Shown piece by piece: positions 24,880 to 37,660 of a stretch of 64,000 bases of DNA. How positions within the stretch are numbered: position 1 is the first letter of the stretch; each line of letters begins with the position of its first letter. The stretch is taken from assembly GCA_013400975.1 (NCBI GenBank), contig WBMZ01010923.1:158628-222627 (forward strand), read 5' to 3'. This DNA comes from Atrichornis clamosus (lineage: Eukaryota > Chordata > Aves > Passeriformes > Menuridae). A program made the translations under genes and the position numbers. The notes below the pieces were generated by a model, which was not told the origin of the DNA, did no database searches, and was given only the letters and a program-made list of their open reading frames with translations.

Positions 24880-27800
24880 ATGAACCACTGCACTGTGGCT
24901 CCATTCAACCCTTTGCAGCCATCATATCTTTGTCATGAGTGTGTTCCCTGCCTTGCTCCTGAGAACATTATGCAAGTCTTCCTCTTCTCCTAGGAATATT
25001 CAAAACTGGCAGTCACCTTCTGCGAAAGGAAGGTGCCTGTGCTCAGGATCACAAGTGGTGGTGTCAAGAACACGGAGTCTTCTGAAGTGGCCCAAAAGAA
25101 GTGGGAATTGTGCTGCAGGTTCCAAGGAGCTGGGCACATCATCATTTCTGAGAGTAAAAATCCCTCAAAACTGAATAAACTTTCACTGAATCTCAGGACT
25201 TTGCTCACTGTAAGGGCAATTTGCTTTGAACGCATCGAGAGAAAAGTGTCCATTACAACAACACAAAATTTTATGTGCGGTTATACGGAATTGTGTTCCT
25301 GAAGTAAAAATCAAACTTGTTTTCCACTGGACCAAATGAGGAACTCACTCATCCTGTGGATCTGTGCACTGTAACACAGAAGATTAACCAAGCTCCCACG
25401 CATTTGTGGGTGTCTGAAATGTCAACTGCTGTGCAAGGGAATGCAAACTCCAGAGCTTGCAATCCTTTCTGCTTGTTTTGAAGTGTTCTGTTAAGCAAAG
25501 TTCACTTCAATTTTTTTGTGAATTAATATTATATGCATTCAAATGTTGCCTTGTGGCAAGTAATGAGGTGTGACCTTATATCTGAGGCCAATGAGCCCAC
25601 TGAGATCACTTTCATTCTTAAAAGCAACCTGTGATTTTACACACATTGTATTCATTATACACAACTATTATAGGCTTAATCTGACATCATATTCTATTCA
25701 TGCCATTTGTGAATGTGCATAACTTTTATTTGTGTGTTTCATATAGACAGAATGGAGAAAAGAGACCAGTTGTCACTGTCGAAATTCCTATTTTCCTCGA
25801 TCTCTGTACTTCAGGCTTCACTTGTTACAGCTCCTAAGAGTTTGAGAAGTGACATCCAAAGTACTGGCCTAGAAAATATTTGTATAACAGAAGAAATGAG
25901 GGGATGCAAATTCATCTTGGAATAATGTTATTAATTTTTAAAAGGGAAAACTGTGGCATATATTAAGATAATGATATATTAAATGGATTATATATGCTAA
26001 TATATCAGTTAATGATATGTGAAATTTTACATTATCTTACGTACCTTTTAGCTGCCACTCATCTTTACCCTAAATTTCTCAAGGTCTCATTGGAAAATTG
26101 TGGAAGAAATTATCTCACTCTCAAGAGGAGTAAATAGAATTTTTCCCTTTATAGAAGCTGTAGGTTAATTAATAGGCTAATAAACGGAAATTGTACTTAC
26201 TAAAAATAACAAGGGAATATCTTCGTATTGACAAGAAGTTGAACATCACCCTTTATTATTTGTCACCATCACTATACGAAAGAATTTTCTTTAAGCTACA
26301 AAGATATAGAAGCCTGGAAAAGGCTGAAAAATGATGAAGTAGGATATAATAATTTTGAATATCTATTAAAACAAAATGTACAATTTTAACTCAATTTACC
26401 TTACTCAAATATATAAATAAATTAGGGGCCACCTTAGAAATTATGGAATGAAAAAGCCCAGCAATTGATGTACAATTGCTGTTGGTTTTCTGAGAGAGTT
26501 TTTATTCTTATCATGCCAAAAATTTTCTTACAGAATAGAGTGTGACACATAAAGGCTTATTTATAAAAACATAGAAGGTCAAAAATTAAGGGACCAGATA
26601 TATTTAAAATGACAGGTTTTTACTCTCTCTAAGTAATTGTAACAAAGAAAGACAGTTCAAGAGTTCACAGCTTGCCCCTTAGAATCTAATGGAAAACCAT
26701 TGCCTTAAAATTTATAGATTCCTTGGGTTTTTTCCACACAAAAAGTACTTCAAGTATTAAGACTATCAAATGGAAATAGCCACAATAATAGCAGCCTTTT
26801 GAAAAAAGAATCTTCTTTAATATTTTTCCAACTCATCTGTTTGGTGGCCTTTTTCTGGTAGCTCAGATTTCTCTGAAGCCACAGAATGAAGTGTCAGTCA
26901 AAAAAGCAGTCTATCAGTGCTTAATTCTCTCTGATCTTTACAATTGTTTGTACTTTTATTTTTGCCTCACACAACATAAAAGCATTTTATTTTCAAAATC
27001 GAAGGTGAAAATGAGAAATTTGAGCATCACAGAAGGAATTGTGTGTGTGAAGTACGAGAAAATACATAGTTAAGTAGAAGGTATTTGCACTGTAATCTTT
27101 AATGACTGTTTCCAATTCCAAAGTAAATAGGAACACGCTGACAATCTTCAAATAATTTTGGAATCTTTGGGGCATTTGTGACAAAAAAATATAGTTAACT
27201 GTAATTGTTGAAACAATTAACTTTACTTACCCCATCCAAACAAGCATCAGGAAAAGTATTAAGGTTTGTTAACCACGAGTATGACTATATAGAAGAATGA
27301 ATTTAAATATGAAATCCTATTGGAAAAGCCATACTGGGTGTACATGGGTACTGGATAGATGAGAAATTGTTGGAAAAAACTGGCTGAACATTTACAACCA
27401 AAGACAATACACACGTACAAAAAAGGAATATCAATGAACTCAGTTTGGAACAATAAAATTCACAATGCTGATCTGAGGAAAAGGGCTTTTGTTGTGAGAC
27501 ACCTATTTCATTGATTAAAGTATATTTCAAAATCAGCTGAAGCATTTTTTTAAGTTCATATTTCAAATGCTGATTATTAAAGAAATATCTTTTACTTATT
27601 TTGTTAACTTCTATAAAGGGATCCTTTAGATTAGTGTACTTTATATAGACTGCATGAAATAAACCAATTGATTTCTTATTGTGAAAAGGGTGCTTTAATA
27701 TTCCAGTGAAGTCACGTTCCAGAGATAACTGCAAACTAAGCTGTGTGTTTATCTTTACTGATGTGGGTGGTCTGCCTGGTGTCTGTTAGTCATAAGACTA

Positions 27801-29921
27801 AAAACTTTCCTTGAAAAATATGACCTTAGAAAAATATCAGATTTTCTCCATGGTATAGACTTAATTCTTATTATTATATCCAAATCAAATGGATGAAATA
27901 TTTCCATATAAGCCCATTCTGGTTTGGGATGTAGCTGTGGATTTGGGCAGTATGGCTGGACCTGGGTGTCACAAGTGGAGCAAGTTTGTTTGCTGACATT
28001 AAAATATTTGGGTTACAAAGGCCACTCACTTCCTCAGGGACTCTTCAGTCATGATTCACACAACTTTGAAGCCAAAGATATGCAAACTCTTGTATTTTTC
28101 CAGGGAACATTCAGTCTGTGTGCTGTAATACAGTCTAAAAATCTTTCTTGGATGACTCTTTACTCTGACACCCGTATTTCCAAATTATTTTGACTTGAGA
28201 TGTCTAAGTTGTGGGGTTTTTTTGGGCTATAACTTTGTGGTATAAAGTTAATTCAGCTGGATATTATTTGATATTCCTTAATGCCTTAAAACAATATCAG
28301 TGCTGGTGCCCTGAAATTGGTATGGATCTTCTTGCCAAAAAAAAGGTGGTTTTCTAACTAACTATTACTGGTTATTTATAGAAGGAATGGAATGGACTTG
28401 AGGCCGCCAGGTTGGATATGCTGGTTTGCCAACCCTTAGGAGAAAGTTTCCCACGGACCCAAATTTCTCTTCACCTCTGGAATAGCACAGATTATTTATC
28501 CCTAATCTTATCAATTTCACCAAAAGTTAACAAATTCAGTGTAGGTTAAATTTGAAGCTAATTTTATAACATCTCAATCATAACTTTTTCATGGAAACAT
28601 TAACAGGGGAAAAAAGTTGTAAAAATATCAATCCATAAAAATATCGTTCATGCAAGTAACCCTAAATATATTTTATTTTGATGTCTGTCATTGTTAAAAA
28701 CACTTCAATGGACTTTAAGAAAGGTTGAAAAACTCAAGGAAAACATTCAATAATCATATGTAGCTTTTCAGAGCACTACTAGGAAATTAAATGTAGCTTC
28801 TTCCTTTCCAACATTTCCAAAATATTTTCACTTACCTGTCTGCAAACCTTCTCCAGGAAGAAGTTTTTATTTCTTCTGTATTGCTTTTGGGGTGTATTTT
28901 TATATTTATTTATGTGCTCTAGTCTCAGGTGGAAATTAAATTGCTTATTTTCCTGAACAATCCACAACCCAGACTAAAAGTTATACACATCTGCAAAATC
29001 AAAGGTGTTAAAAGAACTGTTGACATTTGTGTAGCACTTCTTCTTTGCATTGAGATCCAAGAAGTTCCATATTATTTAGTAAAAGATTTCCCTTTAGTTC
29101 CACCCCAGTGGTTGCACTGCAGATGTGTGCTGCGCGCACCCAGATGTGTATTTGTATTACTGTACAAAGGAACACAGAAAAGCCTTGGTATTGCTTCCTA
29201 GGAACTCGAAAGTAGGATATTAATGTATGAGAATGCCTTCAGAGCATGAGGTTTTGATCTGGAATAATTAATAGTTGAGCCAGAGCAACAGGAAGAAGAT
29301 TTTGATCCCTTGCATTTCATTTCCTGGCAGTGCAGTCACATGTTGTTCCTGACGGTATTAGTGTAATTGACAGCTAATAGGAAAGAAGTCCTAAACTTAC
29401 TGAAGCTTTGGGGAAAAGTACATTCTATGCTGAATCCTTTTTAAATTTTGGGGACAATGTGTGCATGTTCTCCTGAGCTCCAGCTCCTCGTGACATTTTC
29501 TCAGGTTGTTAAGAGTCGCATTTCACTATCCTCTCTAATACTTCTTGGCAGAGTACAAAGAATCCAACTTGATTCGAGTTGTCACAGTGCAGTGTGTCCT
29601 CAAGACAACTTTGCAAGCAAAAGAACAAAGTGCCATAAAGCAGACTGTGGCTTTTCAGTGGTAAATAGGAGGGTTTGTGGTGTGTTTAATAAGCAATGAA
29701 AGAATAAATTGAAATAAACTCTCCTCGCTGTCTTCCTGAATTGTGTTTGTTTTACATTAAACAGCGGCAAATCCCTTCAACTTCAATGAAACAGTACCAA
29801 TGCAGTCTAAAAGAGTACATGCAGTTCAAAAAAGAAGTTTGGGCAACCTCTTAAAATGGAGGAAAAAGAAGTCTCATCATGCAAATTTATTGCTGTTTAT
29901 TGTTGGCTACTGAGTAGTGAC
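24880..29921. other. Five kilobases of AT-rich unique sequence, no supported gene
   Basis: The longest frame is 143 codons on the minus strand (27303-27734), of low complexity in I, F, L, Y and K as expected of AT-rich DNA. No motif, signal peptide or splice context is convincing. Nothing else was recognised. Confidence 0.5.
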
Positions 29922-30245
29922 TTATAGTAGGTTTTGAAAGTGCTTGGTGCTGTTGACAGTTGATTGCAGGTGGGTGACATATTCTCTGCATGCCTTTTGA
30001 AATTTTAATTTATAGTGGTTCTGGAAGCTGTGAAACTGAGACCCCTTCAGGGTGAAGTCTCTCCTTATCTCACGGGAGAGACGCAGTGGGGAGTCCCGGG
30101 AGTTCAAATCTCCCCTTTCTGTCTTTGGTGCTTCATATCTCTGGCGCTTCAAATCTTTCTCCACAGGCCAGAGCTTATTTTCTCCACTTGCACTCAAGCC
30201 TTCAGGATCTGCACTGAGATATCCTCCTTTTTGTAGACAGTACAA
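29922..30245 (-). other. Unexplained GC-richer patch with a 107-codon frame
   Basis: A minus-strand frame of 107 codons is rich in charged residues (for example LKRQRYEAPKTERGDLNSR), unlike the hydrophobic chance frames around it. Within it lie two neat hairpins: GTCTCTCC/GGAGAGAC (30057-30064 and 30075-30082) and GGGAG-TTCAAAT-CTCCC (30098-30114), the latter shaped like a tRNA T arm. No protein family, tRNA or repeat that I know accounts for it. It may be part of an unrecognised interspersed repeat, an old retrocopy or an exon. Confidence 0.3.
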
Positions 30246-31461
30246 GGATTTGGCTGCTCATCTTCAATGACTTGTACCTTGAAAAGTTTCATGCAGGTCA
30301 TGCAATACTTAATTATTTTAGTGGGTTTCAGGGTTGGTGTTTTTGTGTGTTTGTGTTGTTAAGATTTAATATTAGCTGTACGTTGGTCTGCACAGGATGC
30401 TAAGAAACCTAGTGAGAAAAAGGTGCAAAATTGTAATAAAAGTGCCAAATGTAATAAAATCTCCAGTTTCCTTTTCCTGTGTTTTTGTAAAAAACATAGT
30501 ATTTTTAAGGAAAAAGTCCTGATTAGCATTTGTGATTCCTACTTGCTCGTGACATATTTGGTAGCTTCCTTTTCAACTTGCTATTCCTGAGGTAGTTTAC
30601 TTTTCAACCTTAAGAAAATCAAAACCATTAAAAAAACCAGAGCTTTTCATCTACAAATTTCTATCAGATTTCAGATTATATGCTACTATTGATAACTTTG
30701 CCAATGAACATGTGTTGGATGCCCAAGAAATCCTTCATGAAGGAATGATTTCTGAGTCCAAATAGCTATCAAACAAAACACTGCCTCAAGTAAAGTAAAT
30801 CAGTGTAATACCACAGTAAAGAGAAATATCAATTTATACCTGAGACTCAAAATTCAGAATGGAATTTATTTTGGAATAAGGCAATAAAAATTGCTTCATT
30901 CTTATTTATTGCAGCAACCTTCCAGCTTTTAAATAATTATTTTTATTCCAGTTTTATAAATACTAATACATGACATACACTACAACTGGATCTGGGGGAA
31001 AAAAACCTTATAAAACCCTATGTTCTTTGTTTAAATCTCAGAGATTAATTAGTCTAAGGAATAAAATGTCAAATGTTAATCAGTGGCACTGAAGAAAAGT
31101 GGCTACCACACACTGTTTGAAATTAAAATTGGAAAATGGATAAATAAAAGATCTTTGTAAAAAAGGTAGAAGAAAAGAGTGGAAATTTTGCAGGAGGTAA
31201 AACAAAAGCAGCACTGACAATCTAAAAAAGCTTAGATGTTAGGTGAAGACAATTGAATTTCATTGCTTTTTTAGACCTTACTCTTTGAATTTGCCACTTA
31301 CTGGTGAAGAAAATATTGTTTTCAAGATCAAGGAGGGTCAATCACTACACATAAGAGATTTCCAACACTAGTGGGTCTACTATGGGTCTATGAAGGTCCT
31401 TAAAATTGTAGACTCACTGGTCTAAAACTTTCTGTTTCCATTGAATTTGCTATAATTTTTA

Positions 31462-31520
31462 TTTTAAAAAAATGGTTTCATAGCCAAAATTTTAAAAAAT
31501 GGTTTCATAGCCAAAATTTT
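31462..31520. repeat. Tandem duplication, 27-28 bp unit, two copies
   Basis: TTTTAAAAAAATGGTTTCAT plus AGCCAAAA, repeated at once with one A fewer, then TTTT. The copies are otherwise identical, so a recent slippage-type event. Confidence 0.95.
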
Positions 31521-32917
31521 AGTCACTGTTCATAAAAGAAATCATATTTTCTGCTTTTAAGGATTCTTTTTCCTTTCAAGTGAGATTCTTTTTTTATTCC
31601 CTTTCACGTTCCATGCTATATTTTCTTCCTCTTCTTAAATCATTTTGACTCCTAGGGAATCTCAATTAGAAAAGATGACTACATGACTACAGGTAACAAA
31701 AAATATTAGTGTCCTTCTGTCTTTTCTCTGACAATTATCACATGCTGCAGATATCTTATTTTCTTTAGGTTGCTCACTAAGTGGTCACTCTCTGATGGTT
31801 GGTAGTTCTAGTGGATTATTAAATTATGCAGTAATTTTATTTCGGTACTGAAACTTTGGTTCCATGTTCTAGGAAAAAACTCCAACAAGCACATTCCAAG
31901 AAGAAAGGAATTTTGCATGACAAGATTTTATTCATGCTTGCTAAACTGCAATCAATAATGTTCTTAAAAAAAAAATCCATAAAACCACTTTTCCATTTCT
32001 TTGGTTTATTTCTTCCTTTCTGCACATTATGGAGTAACCTAACTCAATGGAGTTTAACAAAAAATTTTGTTAGGAATCCACCCTGTTCAGCAAATTTGAT
32101 TTTAGGAAAGTATCGAATATACCACATTTATAAGGGATGGAGTTGCTTATCAGAAAAATATGTACCGGGTTTTACGACTTTTTCTCCATTACAAATTTTT
32201 ATGTACTAATCTTTCTACTCTTAATGGTCAGCTGACTCTTATTTTGTGTTGGACTACTACCATTTTTTTTTCACTCTCTCAGTTTTATATTTCTCTTCTT
32301 ATTTGTCTCTAAGGAGACATATCCCCAGTGAGATGTCCAAGTGTGACATCTGATTTCAAGAGACCACAGAATAAAACTCATCTGTCAAAGAGTTTAATTT
32401 AACAGAATTAATGAGTGGGATTTTTTCAGGAATACCTCAAATATCCAAAGCAATCACCCTGTTGATCAGCAGTTCTCTAGGTCTCCCTGGTGTGTCCATC
32501 TCTGGGAATATTTTTCCTCTCTGAACAGTTGATTGGTGCTTTTCTGGCAAACCAAACCCCATTGTGTGATTTCACTGATCATTAAATTTGCTAACTTGGA
32601 CATAAATAGTGATGAGGCATAAACTGTCATTACTATTTCAAGAAGCTAAAAAAGAACCTTTCACAAGTTTCAAATAACTCTCCCTATTTCATAATCCAGA
32701 TTCTTCCAAGATGAAGGCCAGACCCTCAGTTACCCTTGTGGAGCATTCCACCAAATGAACGATGAATTATGAGTGACGTGGATGATCCTAAGCTGAACCA
32801 CCACATACCCCAGCCATGGTAAGAGGCAAGAAGTTTGTTTTTGTTCATTTATAAATAGCTATTTTTCATGAAGATCCTCCCTACTGAGGTCAGTATAAAA
32901 GCCCACGTAAGATGCTT

Positions 32918-32980
32918 ATTGGGCAAGTCATTGCTTATCTCTCTTACAAGCCTTGCCTTGAGATAATAAGAATAAATTTA
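32918..32980 (+). mobile_element. Possible MIR-like SINE remnant
   Basis: TTGGGCAAGTCATTGCTTAT, a CTCTCTTACAAGCCTTGCC stretch, then GAGATAATAAGAATA. This parallels the MIR order TTGGGCAAGTCACTTAACCT, CTCTGxGCCTCAGTTT, GGGATAATAATAGTA. About 60 bases with gaps; suggestive only. Confidence 0.3.
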
Positions 32981-35900
32981 ACTCAGGGAGACTCAAGTTT
33001 TATGAAAGGAAGGGGTCACTTTCATGTAGGGGAGCCCTGTGCTTATTTATTTTCTTAGGGGCAAATTGCTTTGAAATCATATATTGAAGGGTGTGCAATT
33101 TTAAGAGTCAAACATGGGTTATCTACAATGGTAAAAAGAATTTAGAAGAGAAAACAGGAAATACCACAAAAGCTAAAAATTAACCTTTCTCTTTGTTAGA
33201 CTAGGACTGCCACTAGCAACGTTTTGTACTGAGAAAAGTAAAATTTTATTTCAAGAAGAAAAATGAATGCCTTGAGTCACCATTCTGAAATCTTTCCAAA
33301 ACTGAGCAAAGAGTTTCTTTTTAATTATCTGAGCTACAAGGTCTCTATTTCATTCTAATCGTGGAAACACAAGCCCAATTATTTCACAGTTTGATTGAGA
33401 GCTTCTTCATTGCATTTGGTATGAGATAGTGGGAGCATGCACAGGAGGTGATAAAATACAGGAGGTGGATAAGGAAAACAAACGCTTCTTTTCTGAAGGA
33501 GAAGGAAGTGCCTTCTATATCTGATTTACACAAAACAACAACAGCAAAAAAGTGCTGAAGTATTTGGATCTGTTTTAAAAATGATGCATGAGTATTTTGT
33601 TTCTCATGGAACAACAACAAAAAATGTTAAATATAAAAATAAATATTATTAAATGTTCTATAATTTATTTATGATATAAATTTGTTAATATGTGTATATA
33701 ACAATATATGGGAGAATGATGAAAACAGGGAAATTTACAGCCTTTACATTTTAACTAGTAAGAGAAAAAAACTTACAGAACTAAAAATATGACAGTCTCT
33801 CTTTGCTCATTTGTATAAAATGTGTATGACATTTAATATCATAATCATGGAGGAATCACATGATTTATCAGAACCACTATATATGCAACACCCTTTCTTT
33901 CGTCAGTATTTACTTAATTAAAAAAAAAAAAAGAGGTTCTTCTTTAAAAAAAAAAATTAACTGGTTTTCACTGAATTGAACTAAAATGTTGAAGGAATTT
34001 TCACAGGATTTATTCAATAATCACTTTGAGGAAGAAAAATCATCTTGGATTTTTTAAAAGTTCTATTAAAAAAGAACTGGAGGTTTGGGTTTGTTTGTTT
34101 GTATTTGCTTATTTTTGTTTGTATTTTGGAACAATCCCATGTTTATCTATTTAAGACTAAAAAAAATGATTGGATTATGCACAGTTTATTTTTCTATTAA
34201 TATACTATATTTTTATTTATATCCAAACAATTGTGTTAGATTTCTGAAGAAAAAACCAACATTATAATGTTCATTCTTTCTCTTCGGGCAAATAAATATT
34301 AACACTGATTATTCTGACTAACTGTTCCAAAGCTTAGATTAAAAATAAAATATCCAGACATTAGAAAATATAAAATATAAGTGGAGTGGGAGAGTCCAAA
34401 ACTGTGCAGCTACCATTTAGGAATCAATTGAAAAAACAGGGTTTTTTAATCTGAAATGTAACATATTTCTGTGCTTCAAGTATTCAGTAGTATTTAAATA
34501 GTTATTGCAAATTTACAAGTAAATGAGTTAATTTGGAAAATTAATTTTCCTTTCCTTGGTCTCATTTAGTTGTTGGATTTTTGCCTTTGTTGGCAATGGG
34601 TAATCCTCAGATAAGATTTTAGTCTTGTGAAACTATTATCAGGTGTATAAAATTCAGGTATTATCAGGTATACAAAATGATATTTAAAATGCATTTTTTC
34701 CAACCTCATCGCTCTCTTCTTAAAACTGGCAGCCTCTTCATCCCTTAAAACAGTTATTATCATACTGTGTCTAGAAGAATGAATAAGGATCTTATTTATT
34801 ACCAATAGACATTATTAAGAGTGCTTTCTTTTTTATTAAGAATATTCACCAAATGGAATTTAATCTGAGGTAAAATTAACAAAAAAAAAGGAAAGAAGAA
34901 AAAGGTCATCTCCAAATGACTGAACTTGACAATTCCATTTCAGGAATGCATTCCTATTCAGGGAGCATAGTGAAGCCTTTGTAATTTCAATATTTGCTAA
35001 GGGTTGAACAATTGCCAAATTGTTTTTCCCTAGTAGGGAAGAAAGCCATATCCAAAAAGTTTGATAAAAAGAGTATTGATATCAAGCTGAGCCTTTCACA
35101 GGGTTCAAAAGCTTCTCTCAAAGCCTACAGTCAAAGCTTTCAAGCTGGTTTCTTAGAGCTTTGCTCCTCAGGTGCCTACACAGCACTTTGTAAAATTTAA
35201 GGGCCTAAAGATCTAAAATGGTTGTAGCTATGTTATTGTTTCACGAGCACAGGCTGAAATGATCAACCAGCTTATCCATTCCAAAAATCAGACCCCTAGA
35301 GGTATTTGACTTACAGATGAATTGTCCCTTGAAGTAAGTCTGTGACAAAACTTGGTGGGCTACAATTAATTCAGAGATGCTTTCTTAGAAAAAACAATTT
35401 TGTTACCTCTAAAATTTTTTGTAATTTTAATGAGAGGCAACCAGTGAATCCTTACATGGATAACCAGGCAAATCCTTTTTTCTCTTTGTTTTTTTTCAGG
35501 ACAGAGTTAAATCGTGAAATGAAGCCCTTCCATTCTGTCATGGTTTGTTGAAATTAGAGCTGTTAATTACCAGTCTGATGGCAGTTATCTGTATTATTAT
35601 TATTACTGCCAATTCTCAATTTTCTGAATATGTTAAGAACACAAAAGAGTCCACAAATACATAAAAACATCAGTTACAGCTTTACATTACTATTAATGAG
35701 AGTATAGCTGTGGCTTTCATCATTTTTGAGGGAAAAAAATTTAGAAAATTGTTTTCAGGCTGTGACTCAAGAATGGAAATAGAGGCAGAGCCCAGTTTGG
35801 GGATGCTTGACTGAAAACTAAAATCAGGAGGGTTGGATCAACAGCACAGTTCACCCATATATAACTTCTGTGGGTTTATGGTGCGTGGGAGAACTTTTTT

Positions 35901-37216
35901 TTAATTATGGTGAGGAGTAATTAAGACATGCATAAACCAGAGATTAATTAGGACCTCTATGTAACTTTGATTACAGATCAAAACTAACAATATCACTTTT
36001 GTTAATGGACCGTTGTGATTTCTTTTTCAGGGCCTATTTACCTATAGCAGTCACTATCCTATAAATGAAAGCTGAATAGTCATTTCACATAATTTAAAAT
36101 AATTACATAAATTTTTTGAAATAAGTGCACTGCCTTCATTTGACTTCCATTGATAATAAATGGGGCCTCTTTATTTTTTTTCCCAGTGAATTTAATGGGG
36201 GCAAGTAGTTAGAATTTTTTGTAGTTTCATCTGTTAAATGACAACCCAAGGACATTTTCAAGTAAAGTATGTAATCCTTTGAATAGCCCTTCTCTATATA
36301 AACAAAACCAAAAATTGAAAATGGTCTCTGCTTTAAAGAAGGAGCTTTGACTACTTCAATCATTGCCCCAGGCAACACATTCAGGTAATTTTCTTCTCTG
36401 ATTTTTTGTGCTTCATTTCTATTTGTTGGGGTTTTTTTTCTTTGTGTGTGTACTTCCTATATCATAGTTGATTTAGCAGGTGTATGTTCTGTATTGATTT
36501 TCAAAAAGAAGCAATTGAATAGAACCAGGTCCCAGTTTTGAAGAGATTACACAAACAGCAGCATTTTTCCACGTCAGCCTTTTTCAATAAAAATAGGGTT
36601 TATTTCTTAAGCTTTCTCTTGGAATAATGTGGTGGTACATGAAATAAGTTGAAAAAAGACAGTCCTTAAACTGAATATGATTTCACCCAGTTTTATATTG
36701 TGTTTGAATAATCTTATCAGAAATGACACACTCACATTGAAAAATCTCAGGAAGAGTGCTCAGATAATATCTTTTTAGAAGTAATATACCCTTTGTATGG
36801 TTTTGGTTTCCTAGACCCCCAAGACATATAAACATGGAGAAAAGAAGTAATGATTTCACTCAGTATAAGCTAGAAATCAACCTTTCCAAGGCTTAACTAG
36901 AAGGTAGCAAATCATTTATAGTTCCACTGCAATTCTGTTAATTAATAGTAACTCCATTTCCATTACTGGGAGATTTCTGAGATTGATTGAGACCTTGATA
37001 ATTGAGATCTTGCTGTCTCTGACCTTTACCTTTACCTACAAGACGTGAGAAGCACTGGCAGGGTGCGTTGCACTGTTCACTTTGCTAAGCTGCATCGTCT
37101 GGAGGAGATGTGAAGTGCACTAGTAAGACATAATAACACATCCAAACTTTTCTTCTTTCTCTTGACATTTGAAATATCAAGAGTGCTACCTAATAATTTC
37201 CGTCTCCTTTTCCTAG

Positions 37217-37306
37217 GGGCTCTTGACATATCTCAGAAGTCTGAAAGGCAATAGTGCACGGAGTTCAAAACTGAAACCAAAACAGCCCCGTTCCATTCCT
37301 CACCAG
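37217..37306 (+). CDS. Candidate 90-nt internal exon of an unidentified gene
   Basis: A strong acceptor (CGTCTCCTTTTCCTAG, AG at 37215-37216, with a branch-like GCTACCTAAT about 30 bases upstream) and a near-consensus donor (CACCAG|GTGAGTAAAA, GT at 37307-37308) frame exactly 90 bases. One reading frame stays open throughout, starting with the first exon base: GLLTYLRSLKGNSARSSKLK followed by PKQPRSIPHQ. The other two frames are closed. A length divisible by three would make it a cassette exon. The peptide is basic and Ser-rich, resembling a disordered segment, and I cannot assign it to a protein. No partner exon was found in the window. Chance pseudo-exons of this kind occur in long introns, and an open 30-codon frame is weak evidence on its own. 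Confidence 0.3.
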
Positions 37307-37484
37307 GTGAGTAAAAGGCGGTTGCGGTTTGAACCAGAGCCTTTTGCAAAATCATATTTTAGCTTGCTCAGAACTTTTAGGATTTTGCAGTAGAACAAAG
37401 GAGTTGATAATTTATTTTATTTGAATTATAAAAACCCTGTCGTGATACCAGTGTTACTGCAAACAATCTATCTACCTGCACTGA

Positions 37485-37660
37485 AACAGGTTTCCCAGAG
37501 AAGCTGTGGATGTCCCATCCCTGGAGGTGTTCAGGGATAGGTTGGATGGGGCTCTGAGCAAAGTGGGATAGTGGAAGGTGTCCCTGCCCATGGCAGGGGA
37601 CAGGGAACTAAATTATCTTTTTCTTCCAACCCAAAAATTCTGTGATTCTGTGATTCTATA
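37485..37660 (+). mobile_element. CR1 3' end, 5' truncated
   Basis: Plus-strand blocks: ACAGGTTTCCCAGAGAAGCT, CCATCCCTGGAGGTGTTCAG, GGTTGGATGGGGCTCTGAGC, AAGGTGTCCCTGCCCATGGC and the terminal repeat TTCTGTGATTCTGTGATTCT. Starts 179 bases after the candidate exon. Confidence 0.95.

Larger units (their letters stand above)
30246..37216. other. Seven kilobases of AT-rich unique sequence, no supported gene
   Basis: Contains a 27/28-bp tandem duplication (31462-31520), a possible MIR-like remnant (32918-32980) and A runs near 33920-33955. Frames are short and compositional. Confidence 0.5.

Noticed and set aside
27303..27734. 143-codon minus-strand frame
   Set aside because: Composition (F, I, L, Y, K, S) is that of AT-rich chance translation. 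No motif, signal peptide logic or splice context.
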